Source: Voacanga thouarsii | Taxonomy: Eukaryota > Streptophyta > Magnoliopsida > Gentianales > Apocynaceae | Direction of reading: 5' to 3' | DNA length: 64,000 nucleotides | Assembly (NCBI GenBank): GCA_026120185.1 | Contig: JANUWF010001193.1 | Location: 620,001 to 684,000, forward strand | Shown here: piece by piece, positions 39,373 through 51,157 of the stretch | How positions within the stretch are numbered: the stretch's first letter is position 1 | How the letters are laid out: every line of letters starts with the position of its first letter | Position numbers and translations under genes: made by a program | The notes under the pieces: generated by a model | Told to the model about the DNA's origin: nothing | The model's input: only the letters and a program-made list of their open reading frames with translations | Databases searched by the model: none

Positions 39373-39499
39373 CTTTGAATTTCGGGGGAAAGAGATTCAG
39401 AGAATTTTCCAGAAGAAGAGCTGCAGGAAGAAACTGAGAACAGGACGAAGAAGAAGAAGAGGAGAAATAAAGAGAAGACTGATGGATGAGACGAAAGTA

Positions 39500-39507
39500 T
39501 ATTTATA
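39500..39507 (-). promoter_or_regulatory. TATA box candidate of the CYSTM gene
   Basis: TATAAATA on the minus strand, about 130 bases before the start codon. This leaves a 5' UTR of about 100 bases rich in GAA/CTT repeats. Confidence 0.6.
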
Positions 39508-39940
39508 GCAAAATATAGCAATTCATGTCATAGTAGTACCAGTGCATCTGCCACGCCCACGGGGAGATGTTTATCCGGAGGGGAAGAATCAATGGGGTGA
39601 TGATAGTGTAATGAATGACCAATAGGAACGCATCCGCCGCATGCGTGCGTCACCCGTACCCGCATCATAACTTCTTCTACTACTAGTCTTTGTCCAATAC
39701 TATGCTGATATCGTCCGAAAAATTTTTATATGCACTCTATATATAAGTGAATGTATTAAAATATTATATTATTTGTAATAATTATTATATATCAAATTTT
39801 ATATATAATTTTATTTACAAATTATATAATACTTCATGCATATGTGCCCGTACGTTGAATACATATAAAAATTTCTCATATGATTGTCCTCAAATAATTC
39901 AAACCTGGCAACAAAAAAAAAAGAAAAACTAAAATAATTA

Positions 39941-40444
39941 CTCCCTCTCACATGCTCGAGATCTTCTAATAATATTATTATAACTACGAGATAATTATAT
40001 TAAATTGTTTTAAAATATATAAATTTTAATTATTAAAAGAGATTTTTAGGCTTGGTTTGATTAGAGTGAAAATATAAGGGAAAAAGGAAGAGAAAGCAAA
40101 TTAGGAGGTAAATTTAAAATTTATATTATTCGGTTGAAATATAAAGAGGGTAAGAAGGAAATGTGAAAAGGAATGATTCCCTCCACATTAATAAATCTCT
40201 CCCTTCCAATTTAGACGGAAACTATATTTATTTCTTATTTTCACCCCAACTAAAGAGGATTGAAGTAAATACATTTACATTCCCCAGTGAAAATAAAATG
40301 TATCATTTTTCCTCCCCTTCCCTCTTCTCCTCACCTTCGCAAACCAAAACAAGCCTTAATAATGAGAGACATGTAAATAGTCAAGTGATTTTGAAAATAT
40401 ATACAAGACATTAAAATTTGTCAAATAAAAGGGGACAGAGGGAG
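39941..40444. mobile_element. Stowaway-like MITE with TA target duplication
   Basis: Begins CTCCCTCTCACATG and ends GGGGACAGAGGGAG, so the termini are inverted CTCCCTCT. Both sides are flanked by TA (39939-39940 and 40445-40446), as expected for the Tc1/mariner group. It contains a second TIR element at 40049-40355. Confidence 0.65.
40049..40355. mobile_element. Tourist-like (PIF/Harbinger) MITE nested in the Stowaway-like element
   Basis: 307 bp. Left end GGCTTGGTTTGATTAG; right end, reversed, GGCTTGTTTTGGTTTG. It is flanked by TTA on both sides (40046-40048 and 40356-40358), the TWA duplication typical of PIF/Harbinger elements. No coding capacity. Confidence 0.65.
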
Positions 40445-41453
40445 TATTATTACAACTACGTGCATTGAACAAGATAATTTATATTAAGTTGTTTTAAAAC
40501 ATATAAAATTTAATTATTAAAAGAGATATTTAATAACATTGAAATTTGATTTTTAAGAGATTTTAGATTGCAAATAAACTTCATGAACTTTATTAAACAA
40601 TATTCATTTGAAATAATCTAATCCAATGAATTCAGATAATTTCTAATATTTTTTTAAACTTTATTTGAATTCAACGAGTCACGTGTCATAAAAGAATATT
40701 ATCATGATAGAAGTTGCGTACGCTACCAAGAGTTACAATAGGTGCGCAGCTATATATACCAAAAATTTTTAAATGTTAAATTTAAGATTTGGAAGATTTT
40801 AAAAAATTATAAAGATAAATATCATATGCGCACCCTCCTCAATTTGTCCTTGTTATTAGTACCTTATTTTTCATATTATCATTATAATGAAATCTTAAAT
40901 TTGCATATTCACCGCATGCACAAGCACAAATAAATAAATATATATATATATATATATATTTCTTACAATTAATTCATTTTAAAGAAGAATTTTAATTTAG
41001 AATAGATTGAAAAATTCAAGACTAAGTAAACCCTAATTGCCGTGTAGAAAGAGCTATCATGCTCGTGCATCAAATTATTGTCTGACGTAGACATGAAAGT
41101 CCAGAGAGTGATGATCCATCCTTTCTCTTAAATTCAAAATTTTCAATCATGACAGGTAATCAAATTTCCCTCTTTCACACGTAGACCAAAACAATAGTGG
41201 GAAGAGGAATTAAAAATTCATTCTTTTTATTGGTTTGATGCATAAGAGTAGTAGTAGTAATACTAAAATTTTTCATTTTTCATTTTTCTTTTTCATAGGA
41301 AGGTGGCATGAAATATGAATGCCATGAGATTACTACAATTTTGTCGGCAAAAGGGGGAACTGATTTGGTTGGCTTTGTCACTTTATCACGTTGTAATTTA
41401 CACATAAAGTTCCAATTCATAAATATTTTCTTTCAAATAATGTAATAACGTCA

Positions 41454-41719
41454 TACTTTCGATTCAAAATAAGTATTATTTTAAAAAAAATCACACATAT
41501 TAAGAAATTATTGAAAATGACCAATACATTCTCAATTAATATTTTAAATTTTGTGTTTATTTATTCTCTCACTTCATAATTTTCATCTCCTTTTAATAAT
41601 ATTCTCTCACCTTATAATTATATTATTAAAGAGGATAAATAAGAAAATTTTTTACAAAATAATACTTATGTGCAATAAAAATTTACACCTAAAACGGCAC
41701 TTATTTTAAATTGGAGGTA
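41454..41719. mobile_element. Stowaway-like MITE
   Basis: Left end TACTTTCGATTCAAAATAAG; right end, reversed, TACCTCCAATTTAAAATAAG. The TIRs share about 16 of 20 positions and include the TA target. 266 bp, AT-rich interior, no coding. Confidence 0.65.
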
Positions 41720-41919
41720 ATTGGATTTATGCAATTGGATCATCAATTTGTCCAATGAAGCTTACAACTTGTCCAATATAGTAGCGGAGGTCGGGACTTT
41801 GTAGTCAAAAGAAAGGAACTTCAAACGCTACTATGGATAGATTAAGGTGGATTGTGGCACGCTATTGGAGTGGTTGGCACACATTATCCAATTTGAGGTT
41901 AGGTAGCGAATAATATCGC

Positions 41920-41949
41920 GTGTGTGTGTGTGTGAGAGAGAGAGAGAGG
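41920..41949 (+). repeat. Compound (GT)n(GA)n microsatellite
   Basis: About 8 GT units followed by about 8 GA units. Confidence 0.9.
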
Positions 41950-42315
41950 TGTGTATTACAATTTGTGTTATAATTAATAATAATTTAAATTTGAATGTCT
42001 CGTATTTATTTGATATATTAGTAGTGATTGTTTCTTTTTATATAGAAAGGAAGTTAGTTGTAAATGTTTTGAATAAAATATATTTATTTTTTAAAAGGAT
42101 GGATATTTATTTTTATACGTTCCAAAATAGAAATATATAAATTTAAATTTGAACAAAAGAGGGGGGGGGGGGGACATCTAGATAGAGGTGGCAAGATAGA
42201 TATCCTTTTAGATTTGGATGGAATTAGGTATAATCTAATTTATTTGAGTTCAATCTAATTAAATCTATTTAATAAATTGATTTATATGGATGGATTTAAA
42301 TATAAAGTAAATATT

Positions 42316-42462
42316 TATATATTCATATTCATTCACTTTATATATTTTTATGTAATAAATAAAATTTATTAATTATTAATTAGAGATACTAATAGTGGGA
42401 GTGGGACCTATGTGGTAGTAGAAAATAGTACTTAAATTAAACAAATAAATATTTTTATATTT
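42316..42462 (+). repeat. AT-rich repeat flanking the plastid insertion, left copy
   Basis: Shares ordered words with 46128-46262: CATATTCAT, TTTATATATT, TTATTAATTA, ATATGTGGTA-like and AAACAAATAAATATTT. Same orientation in both copies. Confidence 0.5.
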
Positions 42463-42475
42463 ACATAGATTGAGT

Positions 42476-42745
42476 TTTTCATCCGGAAAAAGCCATATTT
42501 TTCTCAACAATGTCTTTGTCATTTGATTTAATAGTCTTCCGTTAGATAGTAATAGATTTTATAAATACTGATAGCTCTCGGATAGAGTATTCAAACAGAA
42601 AGATCCATTATATAATGAACTATTAAATCTAAGCCATCTCTGATGATTAATCAACACTTCGAAGTGCTTTTTTTGCATATTCTTAATAAACCAGCATTTA
42701 TATATAGATGTAGGAGTATCTGTTTGGGAAGTAAGAAGCCCTTTT
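42476..42745 (-). pseudogene. ycf2: ycf2 3'-end fragment (plastid-derived)
   Basis: Minus-strand reading gives [47 protein letters not shown] and, after one stop, [18 protein letters not shown] and WLFPDE. This is the C-terminal part of plastid Ycf2. One in-frame TAA and several substitutions show decay. Confidence 0.9.
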
Positions 42746-42751
42746 TACAAC

Positions 42752-42910
42752 GAAATTTTTCCCTTGGTTAACAATAATTGTAGTTTTTCCAATATCAGTC
42801 GATTCATTAATTTTCTTTCTCCCCCATAGGAGAAATAGGGTCATTCGATGGTTACTATTACTCATATTACTATTACTAGATTATTAATGGATTATTGGAT
42901 CGGTACGACT
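42752..42910 (+). pseudogene. ndhD: ndhD 5'-end fragment (plastid-derived)
   Basis: Reads [20 protein letters not shown] then [11 protein letters not shown], the N-terminus of plastid NADH dehydrogenase subunit 4. Similarity fades after about 42880 into a repeat of TTACTATTAC words. Confidence 0.88.
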
Positions 42911-43550
42911 AATCAATTTAAACTTTAACTATAAAAATCCAAAATAGAAAATTTTTCATCATAGAATGATTATTTGATCTTTTTTCTTCTTTATATCATT
43001 CTTTTTTGTATCATAGTATCATAATTCAATGCAAATTTCTCGAGTTATTGGAATATGTAACTTCAATGAAATTGGAGTAGTTCCTTTCATTGGTATATTA
43101 TATTATTACATTTACATTGGGATGAAAACTAATTGGGTTCAAATAAGTCGATGGCGGCTGATAAAGGAATCCTTAATCATAATTTTCAATATGAATATTG
43201 CATCCAATTTGAAACTTGTGATTCGAAGGTAATTCATACTTATTCGGTTAGGATCAATCTAAACCAACCCATCATGTATACAATTCAATATGTCAATTAT
43301 TAAACAACTTATTAGAAATACAAGATAGCCCATTAGAAATGTCATGAAATCTCCCGATCTTCGGGGATGCCCTTAACATTGAGAAACACGTACTCGGGTG
43401 TATGTGTGACTCATTTAGATCATACCATGAAAATTGGTACAAAAGCAAGAAAACAAACTTTCTAGTATCAATGACCAGTATCAGTGAATATGATAGAATA
43501 TGAGAAGGGATTCCACTCACTATCTAAAAATAATCAAAGTTATCATACGT

Positions 43551-43615
43551 TGGTCTAGCAGAAACAATTAGAGTATTTCAATTAATCCTTTCCGGAGAAT
43601 TAGATGAATTTGTTG
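43551..43615 (+). pseudogene. atpB: atpB fragment (plastid-derived)
   Basis: Reads VGLAETIRVFQLILSGELDE, matching the C-terminal region of the plastid ATP synthase beta subunit with a G-to-V change. Only about 65 bases. Confidence 0.8.
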
Positions 43616-44310
43616 ATAAGTTTACCTGTTTTCGAGGTATATGTTCTTACCAGACTGCCTTATTTTGACTCTATCGCACTATGTATCATTTGATAACACC
43701 AAAACCATCTGTCTTGGATTAAAATTGGATTTCAAATGGAAGAAATCCAAAGGTATTTACAGTTTGATATTTTTACGAATAGAATCAGGAGGTCCTTTTC
43801 TTAGTGATTTAAAAGAAGAACCAGTAAGAGATTGGTTAGAAATTTCCATATGAAGATTTAAAATATCTTAGTATTGATATATTCCTTTTATTAGGATCTT
43901 AGTATTTTATTAGGATCCTAGCAAAGGGGTTTTTCTTGATTGCATACAAAAAAATAAGACAACCCCGTGCTTAGTTAGGTCTAGGTAAGGTATACAACAC
44001 GTTTATTTGACATGGTTAATAATGAGATTTACCAAAGATACATTTTTCACCAAATTTTAATTTGTACACAAGCACAGCAGGTCATTTCTAAATCCATTGG
44101 ATTTTTTAACAGAATGGCTCGTTTTAACTTGAAAAATTCACCAGCATTAGGTATACCAAAGCAAATGTAGTATCAAGAACTCCTCGAGGAAAATTCATAT
44201 GAAATTCACCCCTAAAATTAATGACAATAAGATTAATAACAAAAGGTTGCTTTATTTATCTGCGATTGGAAAATGTCAATTGGAGCTTTTGAATTATTTT
44301 TTTTAATTTC

Positions 44311-45617
44311 ATGTTTGAGAGGGTTCAAAAACATATTTATTCTGACTAAGACGGGGAAATACACTAGAGTACCGATGTCAATGATGCACCTAAATTTACA
44401 TATGGTAATGTGCATCTATTACTAAAAATAAGTTATTTATGGGTATTATTAGGAGAGCCGTGCAGATCTAGTCTAGTCTCCTATTCTCTTCACAAGGATC
44501 AAGATCAAACGAACGTACATTCCCTTTCTGTCAAATAAAGATATACTTCGAACCTCTCAGTGGCTAATGATCGAGCAAGACACAAATTCTTTAGTTCAGA
44601 ATTGGATGGTTAAAAAAAAAAAAAAAGATCGCATTCATGATTATTCAGATCTTAATCAAGTCATATGTACTACTCATTGTAATCTCATATATCCGGCCAT
44701 TCTCTGTAAGAGTTATGATTTATTATCAAAGAGGCGAAGAAATAGATTTATTATTCTACTCCAATCACACGAGAACGAACTAAATCCCCCTTCGGTATCT
44801 TGATTGAAATCCCCATAAATAGTATTTTTCGTAAAAATAGTGTTGTTTCTTTTTTTGATGATATCTGGTATAGAAGAAAGGGGTCAGGAATTACTAGATA
44901 TGGGACTAGGGAAATGCATTGAATTCTTAAAAATGAAGATTCAATTGGATATCAAGGAGTTAAAGAATTTAGGCTAAAATACCAAATAAAAGTAGATCAA
45001 TTTTTTTTTTCATTCCCAAGGAGGTTCATATCTTACCCGGATCTTCTTCCATAATGGTACGAAACAATTGTCACATTGGGGTAGATACACAAATCACTTT
45101 CAATCTACGAAGCTGAGTAGGCATTTTGGTCTGGGTGGAGAAAAACAAAAAATTAAACTCAAAATATTTTCTAGAAATATCCATTTTCCTGGAGAAATAG
45201 ATAAGATATCTCGACATAGCCGTGCTTTGATACCACCCAGAAGGGGAAAAAGAAATTCCAAGGAATTTCAAAAGCTGAAAATTTGGATCTAAAATATTTT
45301 GTTTTGGTTCGACCTGTCATCACATATGACATAATGGACGGTCTAAATTTAGTAACACTCTTCTGCGCCCCCATCCCCCTCTCGATATGTTGAAGGAAAT
45401 GAATATTGTGCAACTTCGAGTTGTCAATTATATTCGTTATGGAAATGGGAAATCAACTCGAGGAATTTATAACATAACTATTCAATTAGTTCAAACTTGC
45501 TTAGTATTGAATTGGAACCAAGATAAAAAAAGCTCTTCTAGTGAAGAAGCATGTCACCATTTTTGCCCTGCTACCACTCGTACCAGATCTAAGAAAGAAC
45601 TAACCAAACTAGTTTGA
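44311..45617 (+). pseudogene. rpoC2: rpoC2 internal fragment (plastid-derived)
   Basis: Successive frames match plastid RNA polymerase beta'' : [59 protein letters not shown] then [56 protein letters not shown] and [15 protein letters not shown]. Frameshifts occur at an A-run near 44610 and elsewhere, with several stops. Decayed and non-functional. Confidence 0.93.
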
Positions 45618-46127
45618 TTGACTGGATCTCTCAACCATAAGGGGAGGAAAGGGTAATGTTTCAGGGGTCAAGGGTACCTCCCGTTCGGGAAATCACTGCT
45701 TTGGATTCATTCCCGAAAACAATGTATGCCACCGATGAAGATGGAAAATACTCTCTCCATCTCCATAGTGTATGAGACAAATGTATGCATTTCGATTAGG
45801 GATGTATTATATGATTACAATTCTACTATATATGTTTTTCATTTCGATTATGACCTCCCCCTATATGCCTTGCGCTAATGATTCCTCTGGCATTATGACC
45901 TTTATCACAACGATACTATCCGTATATCAAATTATTTCGTAGATTGGATTTCACTCGACTATTTACTATTCCATTGCGTGTGCTCAGGGTAGAAATCTTG
46001 TATAAATGTATCACCATGCTATTAAGTATTTTGATTTAAGTTCTTTTCCTTCTAAGAGATGGAATAGAATAATCCGTTGAAGCGTAATGATCATACGTTT
46101 GTAATGCATTAATAGTGGATATCTATT

Positions 46128-46262
46128 TATCCATATTCATCCATTTATATATTCTTTTGCCAATAAAAAAATATTTTTTTTATTAATTAAATATATTAAT
46201 GGTGTGACATATGTGGTAACGATAAGATATAATATAAATCAAGTAAATAAATATTTGTTTTG
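46128..46262 (+). repeat. AT-rich repeat flanking the plastid insertion, right copy
   Basis: Direct-orientation partner of 42316-42462, reading CATATTCATCCATTTATATA and ending AAGTAAATAAATATTTG. Confidence 0.5.
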
Positions 46263-47930
46263 CCAACTTTCTCTTTATTAATTAGAAAGATTAATAATGA
46301 GACCCATATATTAGTAAGATTTATCTCTTAAATTATGAAAATCATACAAATTTTCTTTATATAGATAAATATAAATTAATTTCACATATATCCATTTAAA
46401 TTCATTGAATGCATTGAATTTAAATTGATATCTCATTAAACCTATCTACTTAATTTTAATCATCACATCTATTTATTCATATTTATACATGGATTTACAT
46501 ATTCATTGAGATATCATTCAAATTATCATTCCTAATTGGACAAGTTGATTGTCAAAAGTGGTGAAGTCTTTTTCTTTTTCCTTTTTTTTAAGGAAGTCAA
46601 TGAATTAACCAAAAAGATTACTGTTTTTGCCGTATTTTGAGGCCAAATTTCGTCCTTCCCCTTTTTTGGGGCACTGAACATTTGGTAATGCATGACGTGT
46701 TTTCCAATAGCCATAGAAATACTATGCTCGACAAAAGAAGCCATATATGCCTCACTTACGATAACACTTCTACTTGAATCTCCCCTCATTCATTGCCATG
46801 ACTTTCTCAATCCCAAAAGATAGATCCGGAGATTTTCTTCTATCTCATCAACAAAAACGTAAAAAATATTTAGAGCGTGAGCGCACAATAATTGAATTTA
46901 TATAAATTTCTTTGAATGTAACAAAAATTTATTGAATATATAAAATTAAATAAATCTTAAAATGAGACCAACTCAGATGATAATTCTTGAAAAATAAAAA
47001 AAATAAAAATTATATTAAGTTTCGTCCCGACTTTTAAATGGCTAAAAAGTAAGGCAGGGTGGTTACAGTCGACAAAAAGAAAAAGTCATTTTGGAATTTA
47101 GTCTAGTCAATGGACGACGTTAAACCATCGAAAGAACTGAAAGGAAAAACGGCCCAGAAAGTTTATCGTGTTAGAAGGAGAATTCTGAATAATCAGAGTC
47201 CCAAAGAAAACGTTCACGGTGGATGATAACAGTGTAGGCATGTATGATCAGACCACTTTTATGCATGATTGTGACCGCGGCGTGGCTAAGGAAGGGGATG
47301 ATCCTTTTGAAGGGACCAAAGCAAGATCCTCTAAAACTTCAATGGGATTAAAATATTTTCATGATATTATGAATTTTTTTTTATAAGAATAGATAATTCT
47401 TGAATTTAATGTATTCATCTGACGATACTATTTGTACTCACAAATGTATTAAAATTATTCGATAAGTTAATTTTAAAAGTAAAACGAATACACACATAAT
47501 AAAAACAGTAGTCAATGCATATGTAACATTGTATTTGTAGCCATCTGGATTCAAGATGAAATGGTTTCTTCTTGGCATTATAGATAAGCAATAACTTGTC
47601 ATCTTTTACACTGTTCAATTTTTGCTCCAATCAAATATGGGATTCTTCCCATTCGATCGATAAAATGATTCTATGATGAGATTTAATCAACAGAATGAGT
47701 TTGTGATAGATAAAAACAGACGGTCACGAGAAGAAGGATAGTCATAAAATGAGAAATTTTTATGAAAAAGAAAAGAATATCCCATCAATGATTAGAATGG
47801 AATAATTCAAGTGAATGAAAATTCAAAGTTGTTGTGAACTAACTGCAAAATCAACTGGTACAACATTTAAATCTGCACAGGTAGTATGATAATAATATGT
47901 ACTGCTTCAAACCGGCTATGTTCAGAAATG
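46263..47930. other. Spacer between plastid insertion and PB1 gene
   Basis: AT-rich to 46.5 kb, then mixed composition. 46532-46789 and 47415-47630 have minus-strand frames without family resemblance, which I do not call. No repeat or RNA gene recognised. The last few hundred bases are 3' flank of the PB1 gene. Confidence 0.55.
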
Positions 47931-48818
47931 TCATACGTCACATTTTTTACAAGACCTATCCACGGTGGACACCACCATCCTCATCTGCTCCGGCACCGGC
48001 AACACAGGCACTGATGGAACCAAGTTGTAAACCGGTCGTTCTTGGAAGCCATTAACAAAACTCACTGGCACCACTCCGTATTGTGTAGCATGAAAGCCAG
48101 AGCCCACCATCGGTATCCGGTAATGTAATTGCGCCGCTGCTGCGGATTCTCCTCTACCTGCTACTTGACTGTGAACTGATCCCGCCTTCTGCGCCTCAAT
48201 GCCATTCCTGTTCCCATCGCCGCTCTCTTTAACAGTGACCGACCCAGATTTTCCTGGCACCACTGTACTTGGAATCGTCCAAAGGCTCAAATCAAATGTG
48301 GGATTGGTTAAAGCGGGGTTTAAATTTTTTGTATTGCTGTAATCATATTCCTTATCGAATCCAAATAGGTAATCCGGATTCAATGGGACCTCCGACCAGG
48401 ACTCAGAACTAGGCTTCGTCGGATTGGTTACCCCAGAGAGAAAAAGTCTAAACCTTGCCGGTTTACTCGACGGAGAAACCTTATCCTGCAAGCGGTCATA
48501 CTCGAACATCATGTTCTCGAGATCATCGTCGTTGATTAAAGAGATTAAAACATCGAGGTCTTCTCCAGGCAATTGATACTTTATGCAGACCTCAACGGAA
48601 TTAAAATTACAGAGAGAATTGAGCCTTACAACAACGTCGGAGAACTTGATATTCCTATCGACCGTTAACAGTTTGGTGTCACCGCCTATATACATGAGTT
48701 GCTGGTCGCGAGGCCGAGGCTGAATCTTCCCGCCATAACTGCACATAAGTTTCACTTTGGAATTTCCGGTAGAGAGTTTGGCAGAGGCTTCGCCGCCGCT
48801 CTCATGAAGTTTCGCCAT
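47931..48818 (-). CDS. PB1 (Phox/Bem1p) domain protein, octicosapeptide family
   Basis: Intronless, 295 residues. The PB1 domain occupies roughly residues 20-130: beta-strand VKLMCSYGGKIQPRP, then DTKLLTVDRNIKFSDVVVRL, and the acidic OPCA motif in YQLPGEDLDVLISLINDDDL. An acidic OPCA together with the Lys in the first strand suggests a PB1 able to use both faces. The remainder is low-complexity and Pro/Ser/Gly-rich, ending RSCKKCDV. PB1 domains assemble signalling complexes; in this plant-specific single-domain group the partner is unknown. Start at the first ATG, in a CGCCATGG context on the coding strand. The protein is complete, with no membrane segment. Confidence 0.93.
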   Translation of the reverse strand: MAKLHESGGEASAKLSTGNSKVKLMCSYGGKIQPRPRDQQLMYIGGDTKLLTVDRNIKFSDVVVRLNSLCNFNSVEVCIKYQLPGEDLDVLISLINDDDLENMMFEYDRLQDKVSPSSKPARFRLFLSGVTNPTKPSSESWSEVPLNPDYLFGFDKEYDYSNTKNLNPALTNPTFDLSLWTIPSTVVPGKSGSVTVKESGDGNRNGIEAQKAGSVHSQVAGRGESAAAAQLHYRIPMVGSGFHATQYGVVPVSFVNGFQERPVYNLVPSVPVLPVPEQMRMVVSTVDRSCKKCDV

Positions 48819-49967
48819 GGCCGCAGCAAAAGATGCAGAGAGAAGAAGCGGTGCGCAAGTATTATAGTAGCCTAGAAGGAATGTCGATATGCACTTTGCG
48901 ATGTTTTTGTATGTACGAGGGGGTGGTCATGATCACCTGTTATGCGGTAGCATGGTTTAGAGGTGAATTTGGGACTCAGATTTAATCAGGACCGACGATG
49001 CTTTGATCTGAGCTGGGGCCCACACGGTTGAGAGAATTGCGCGTACGTTGTATGGGTCCAGTTGGATTTGATAGGAGGAAGGATTAGGCTGGCCCCACGG
49101 GCTGCATGTACTCGATAGTGGTCGTGGGTTCCATTGAATTTATAACTCAGCAGATTTACGTAATTTTAATATTCAAATATCTGTTTTTTAATTTATTTCC
49201 TTCTATTGTAGACAGATTTTTTTAGAGGATGAACATATAATATTATCCTTGGGGACTTGATATAAGGTCCACAACTTTTTTTTTTTTTTTTTAAATCCTT
49301 GGGGTTTAGATTGTACATTTAATTTATATCATGTTATCTGATATATTAAAAAATAATAATAATAAAATTTGAATTTGACTTGTGTATATATCTTTTTAGT
49401 TTATAAGATAAAAAGAAAAATAAAAAATAAATTTCAAATTTAGCTCACGACTATATTTCTTATCTATAAAATAAATATAGAGAGCCAGAGAAAGAAAAAA
49501 ATAAGTATAATTTTTTTATTAAATTATAAATCTCCCTCAATCATGAAATTACATATCCAATATGACTAATAAATTATTAACTTAACTGCACAAAAGTGTC
49601 TATAATTTGATTTTCCGTTCCGATTTAATATAATTAAAAGGGGAAATTATAACTAATTTTTATTGCTTAAGCAAATTAGTCAATGGTAGTGTGCAGCCTT
49701 ACTTGGAAACTGCACTTTCCATTTTGGCTGTATATGGAAGATAGCAAAAATTGCCGCCCTTCGCCGGTCCTTCTTGTGCAGTCCCCAAATCCCTTTCTAA
49801 CCTGAAAATAATGGGTAAAAAGTGGACAATAGTCAGAGAGGGAGGAGGAAGGGGTCGGGGAGGCTCCCATTATATATATTTCTTTAAAAAATTAAAAATT
49901 TTAGAAAAATTCTTTAAATTTTTATTTGTCTATCTCTTCAAAAAAATTATAATAGTATATTATTTTG
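48819..49967. other. PB1 gene promoter and spacer to copia element B
   Basis: 48.82-49.13 kb is the promoter/leader, relatively GC-rich. 49.14-49.97 kb is AT-rich with a T-run at about 49276-49293. No gene recognised. Confidence 0.55.
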
Positions 49968-49972
49968 TGTAA

Positions 49973-50193
49973 TGTTATGAATATCTTAAAATTATTGAAA
50001 GTTCTATTAATTAGTAGAGGCTCCACTAATTATGAATTTATATGAATTATTAGAGAAGATTTTTATGGATGTCCACCGTTTAGTGGAGACAAAAGAAAAG
50101 AAAAAGAGAAATTCTTGTGCAAAGAATAATTAGAGTTTTATTAATGTGTAGTGTGTAGATTTTATTCTAACACTACCTAAATTTTATAATACA
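49973..50193 (+). repeat. 5' LTR of copia element B (internally deleted)
   Basis: 221 bp. Aligns with 54720-55097 at both ends. Compared with that LTR it lacks about 157 bases between TAGTGGAGAC and AAAAGAAA. The missing part contains the TATA-like TTTATAAATAG. Confidence 0.88.
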
Positions 50194-50229
50194 TTATCAG
50201 CACGAGTCTCTACCGTTATTAAAGTCAGA

Positions 50230-50862
50230 ATTCAGGTACGCATTTATTAATCTCTATGGTTAACCTTGCTAAACTCAAATTTATAATCTTGATATTTCTG
50301 AAAAAAAATTATATGCCATGGGTTCTCAATACAGAGATACATCTAAATGCTAAAAAGAAATATTTGACCATATGAAGATGGTCGTATTACCAACTGCACG
50401 GTATGAATGATTGCACCTGAAGTTGCAAGATTTTAAAATCGTGAATTTCGCAATGTATAAAATTACATCTCAGTTAAAATTATGCGGAGAAAAAGTTACT
50501 GACGAAAATATCTTGAAGAAGACATTCTCCACTTTTCATACCTCGAATATTGTCCTGCCGTAACAATATCGAGAAAAAGATATCCAAAGTTGACAGATTT
50601 AATATGAGTTATTATTGAGAAATTATGAAGTCAGATGAACTGGCTCAACAGCACTCCCAGAAGTGAATGATGTTAGCTCTAACATAAGCCATTGTTAGAA
50701 TCATTAGAATCGTTATAGTTGTTATAATCATTATAATCGTTATAATCGTAGTTGTGGTAGTGACTGTAGTTATGGTCATGGACACACTCGATATTTCCCT
50801 TATCACACAGAAATACTGACTACCTAAAGTAGAACAAAAAAGATAATAAGGGAAAAAGATAT
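50230..50862 (+). pseudogene. Copia gag remnant of element B
   Basis: Matches gag of element A (for example the stretch encoding GAAAAAGTTACTGACGAAAA and the GACATTCTCCACTTTTCATA region). The similarity stops inside what would be the zinc-knuckle area, right after GATAATAAGGGAAAAAGATA. Broken by stops. Confidence 0.75.
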
Positions 50863-51157
50863 GCCCAGTAATAAAAAGATATTTTCATTAATAATACGCA
50901 TCAAATTGTTGAGATATTACATTCGGATGTCAATATACTACATTACTATTAACAGTTCAGAAAAAAAAAATCATAAGTCACTTTTATTTCCTTCATTCAT
51001 CCCATTGGCGTTCACGTGAACTTGAGGATGCATGCTTGTAGTTGCTCTTTTTCAATAGAGCTGATAAATCTCGGGTGAATGTTTGTAGTTGTTCTGTTTC
51101 CATGTTTACATTAGAGGAAGACAAACAATTAGCAATTATGAATTTCAACTCCTCTTC

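Larger units (their letters stand above)
40447..42475. other. AT-rich spacer with MITEs and microsatellites
   Basis: No gene recognised. 40447-40530 repeats the AT-rich sequence seen at about 39966-40048 inside the MITE. A (TA)n run lies at about 40936-40960 and a poly-G run at about 42161-42173. Confidence 0.55.
42476..46100. other. Mosaic nuclear plastid DNA insertion (NUPT)
   Basis: Contains recognisable pieces of at least four plastid genes that are far apart in a normal plastome: ycf2 (inverted repeat), ndhD (small single copy), and atpB and rpoC2 (large single copy). Orientation is mixed and the pieces carry stops and frameshifts. The intervals 42911-43550, 43616-44310 and 45618-46100 have similar base composition and are probably also plastid, but I could not assign them. 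The right edge is estimated. Confidence 0.8.

Noticed and set aside
43641..43853. 70-codon frame (MFLPDCLILTLSHYVSF..) as a real gene
   Set aside because: Lies within the decayed plastid block between atpB and rpoC2 fragments; probably an unassigned plastid remnant.
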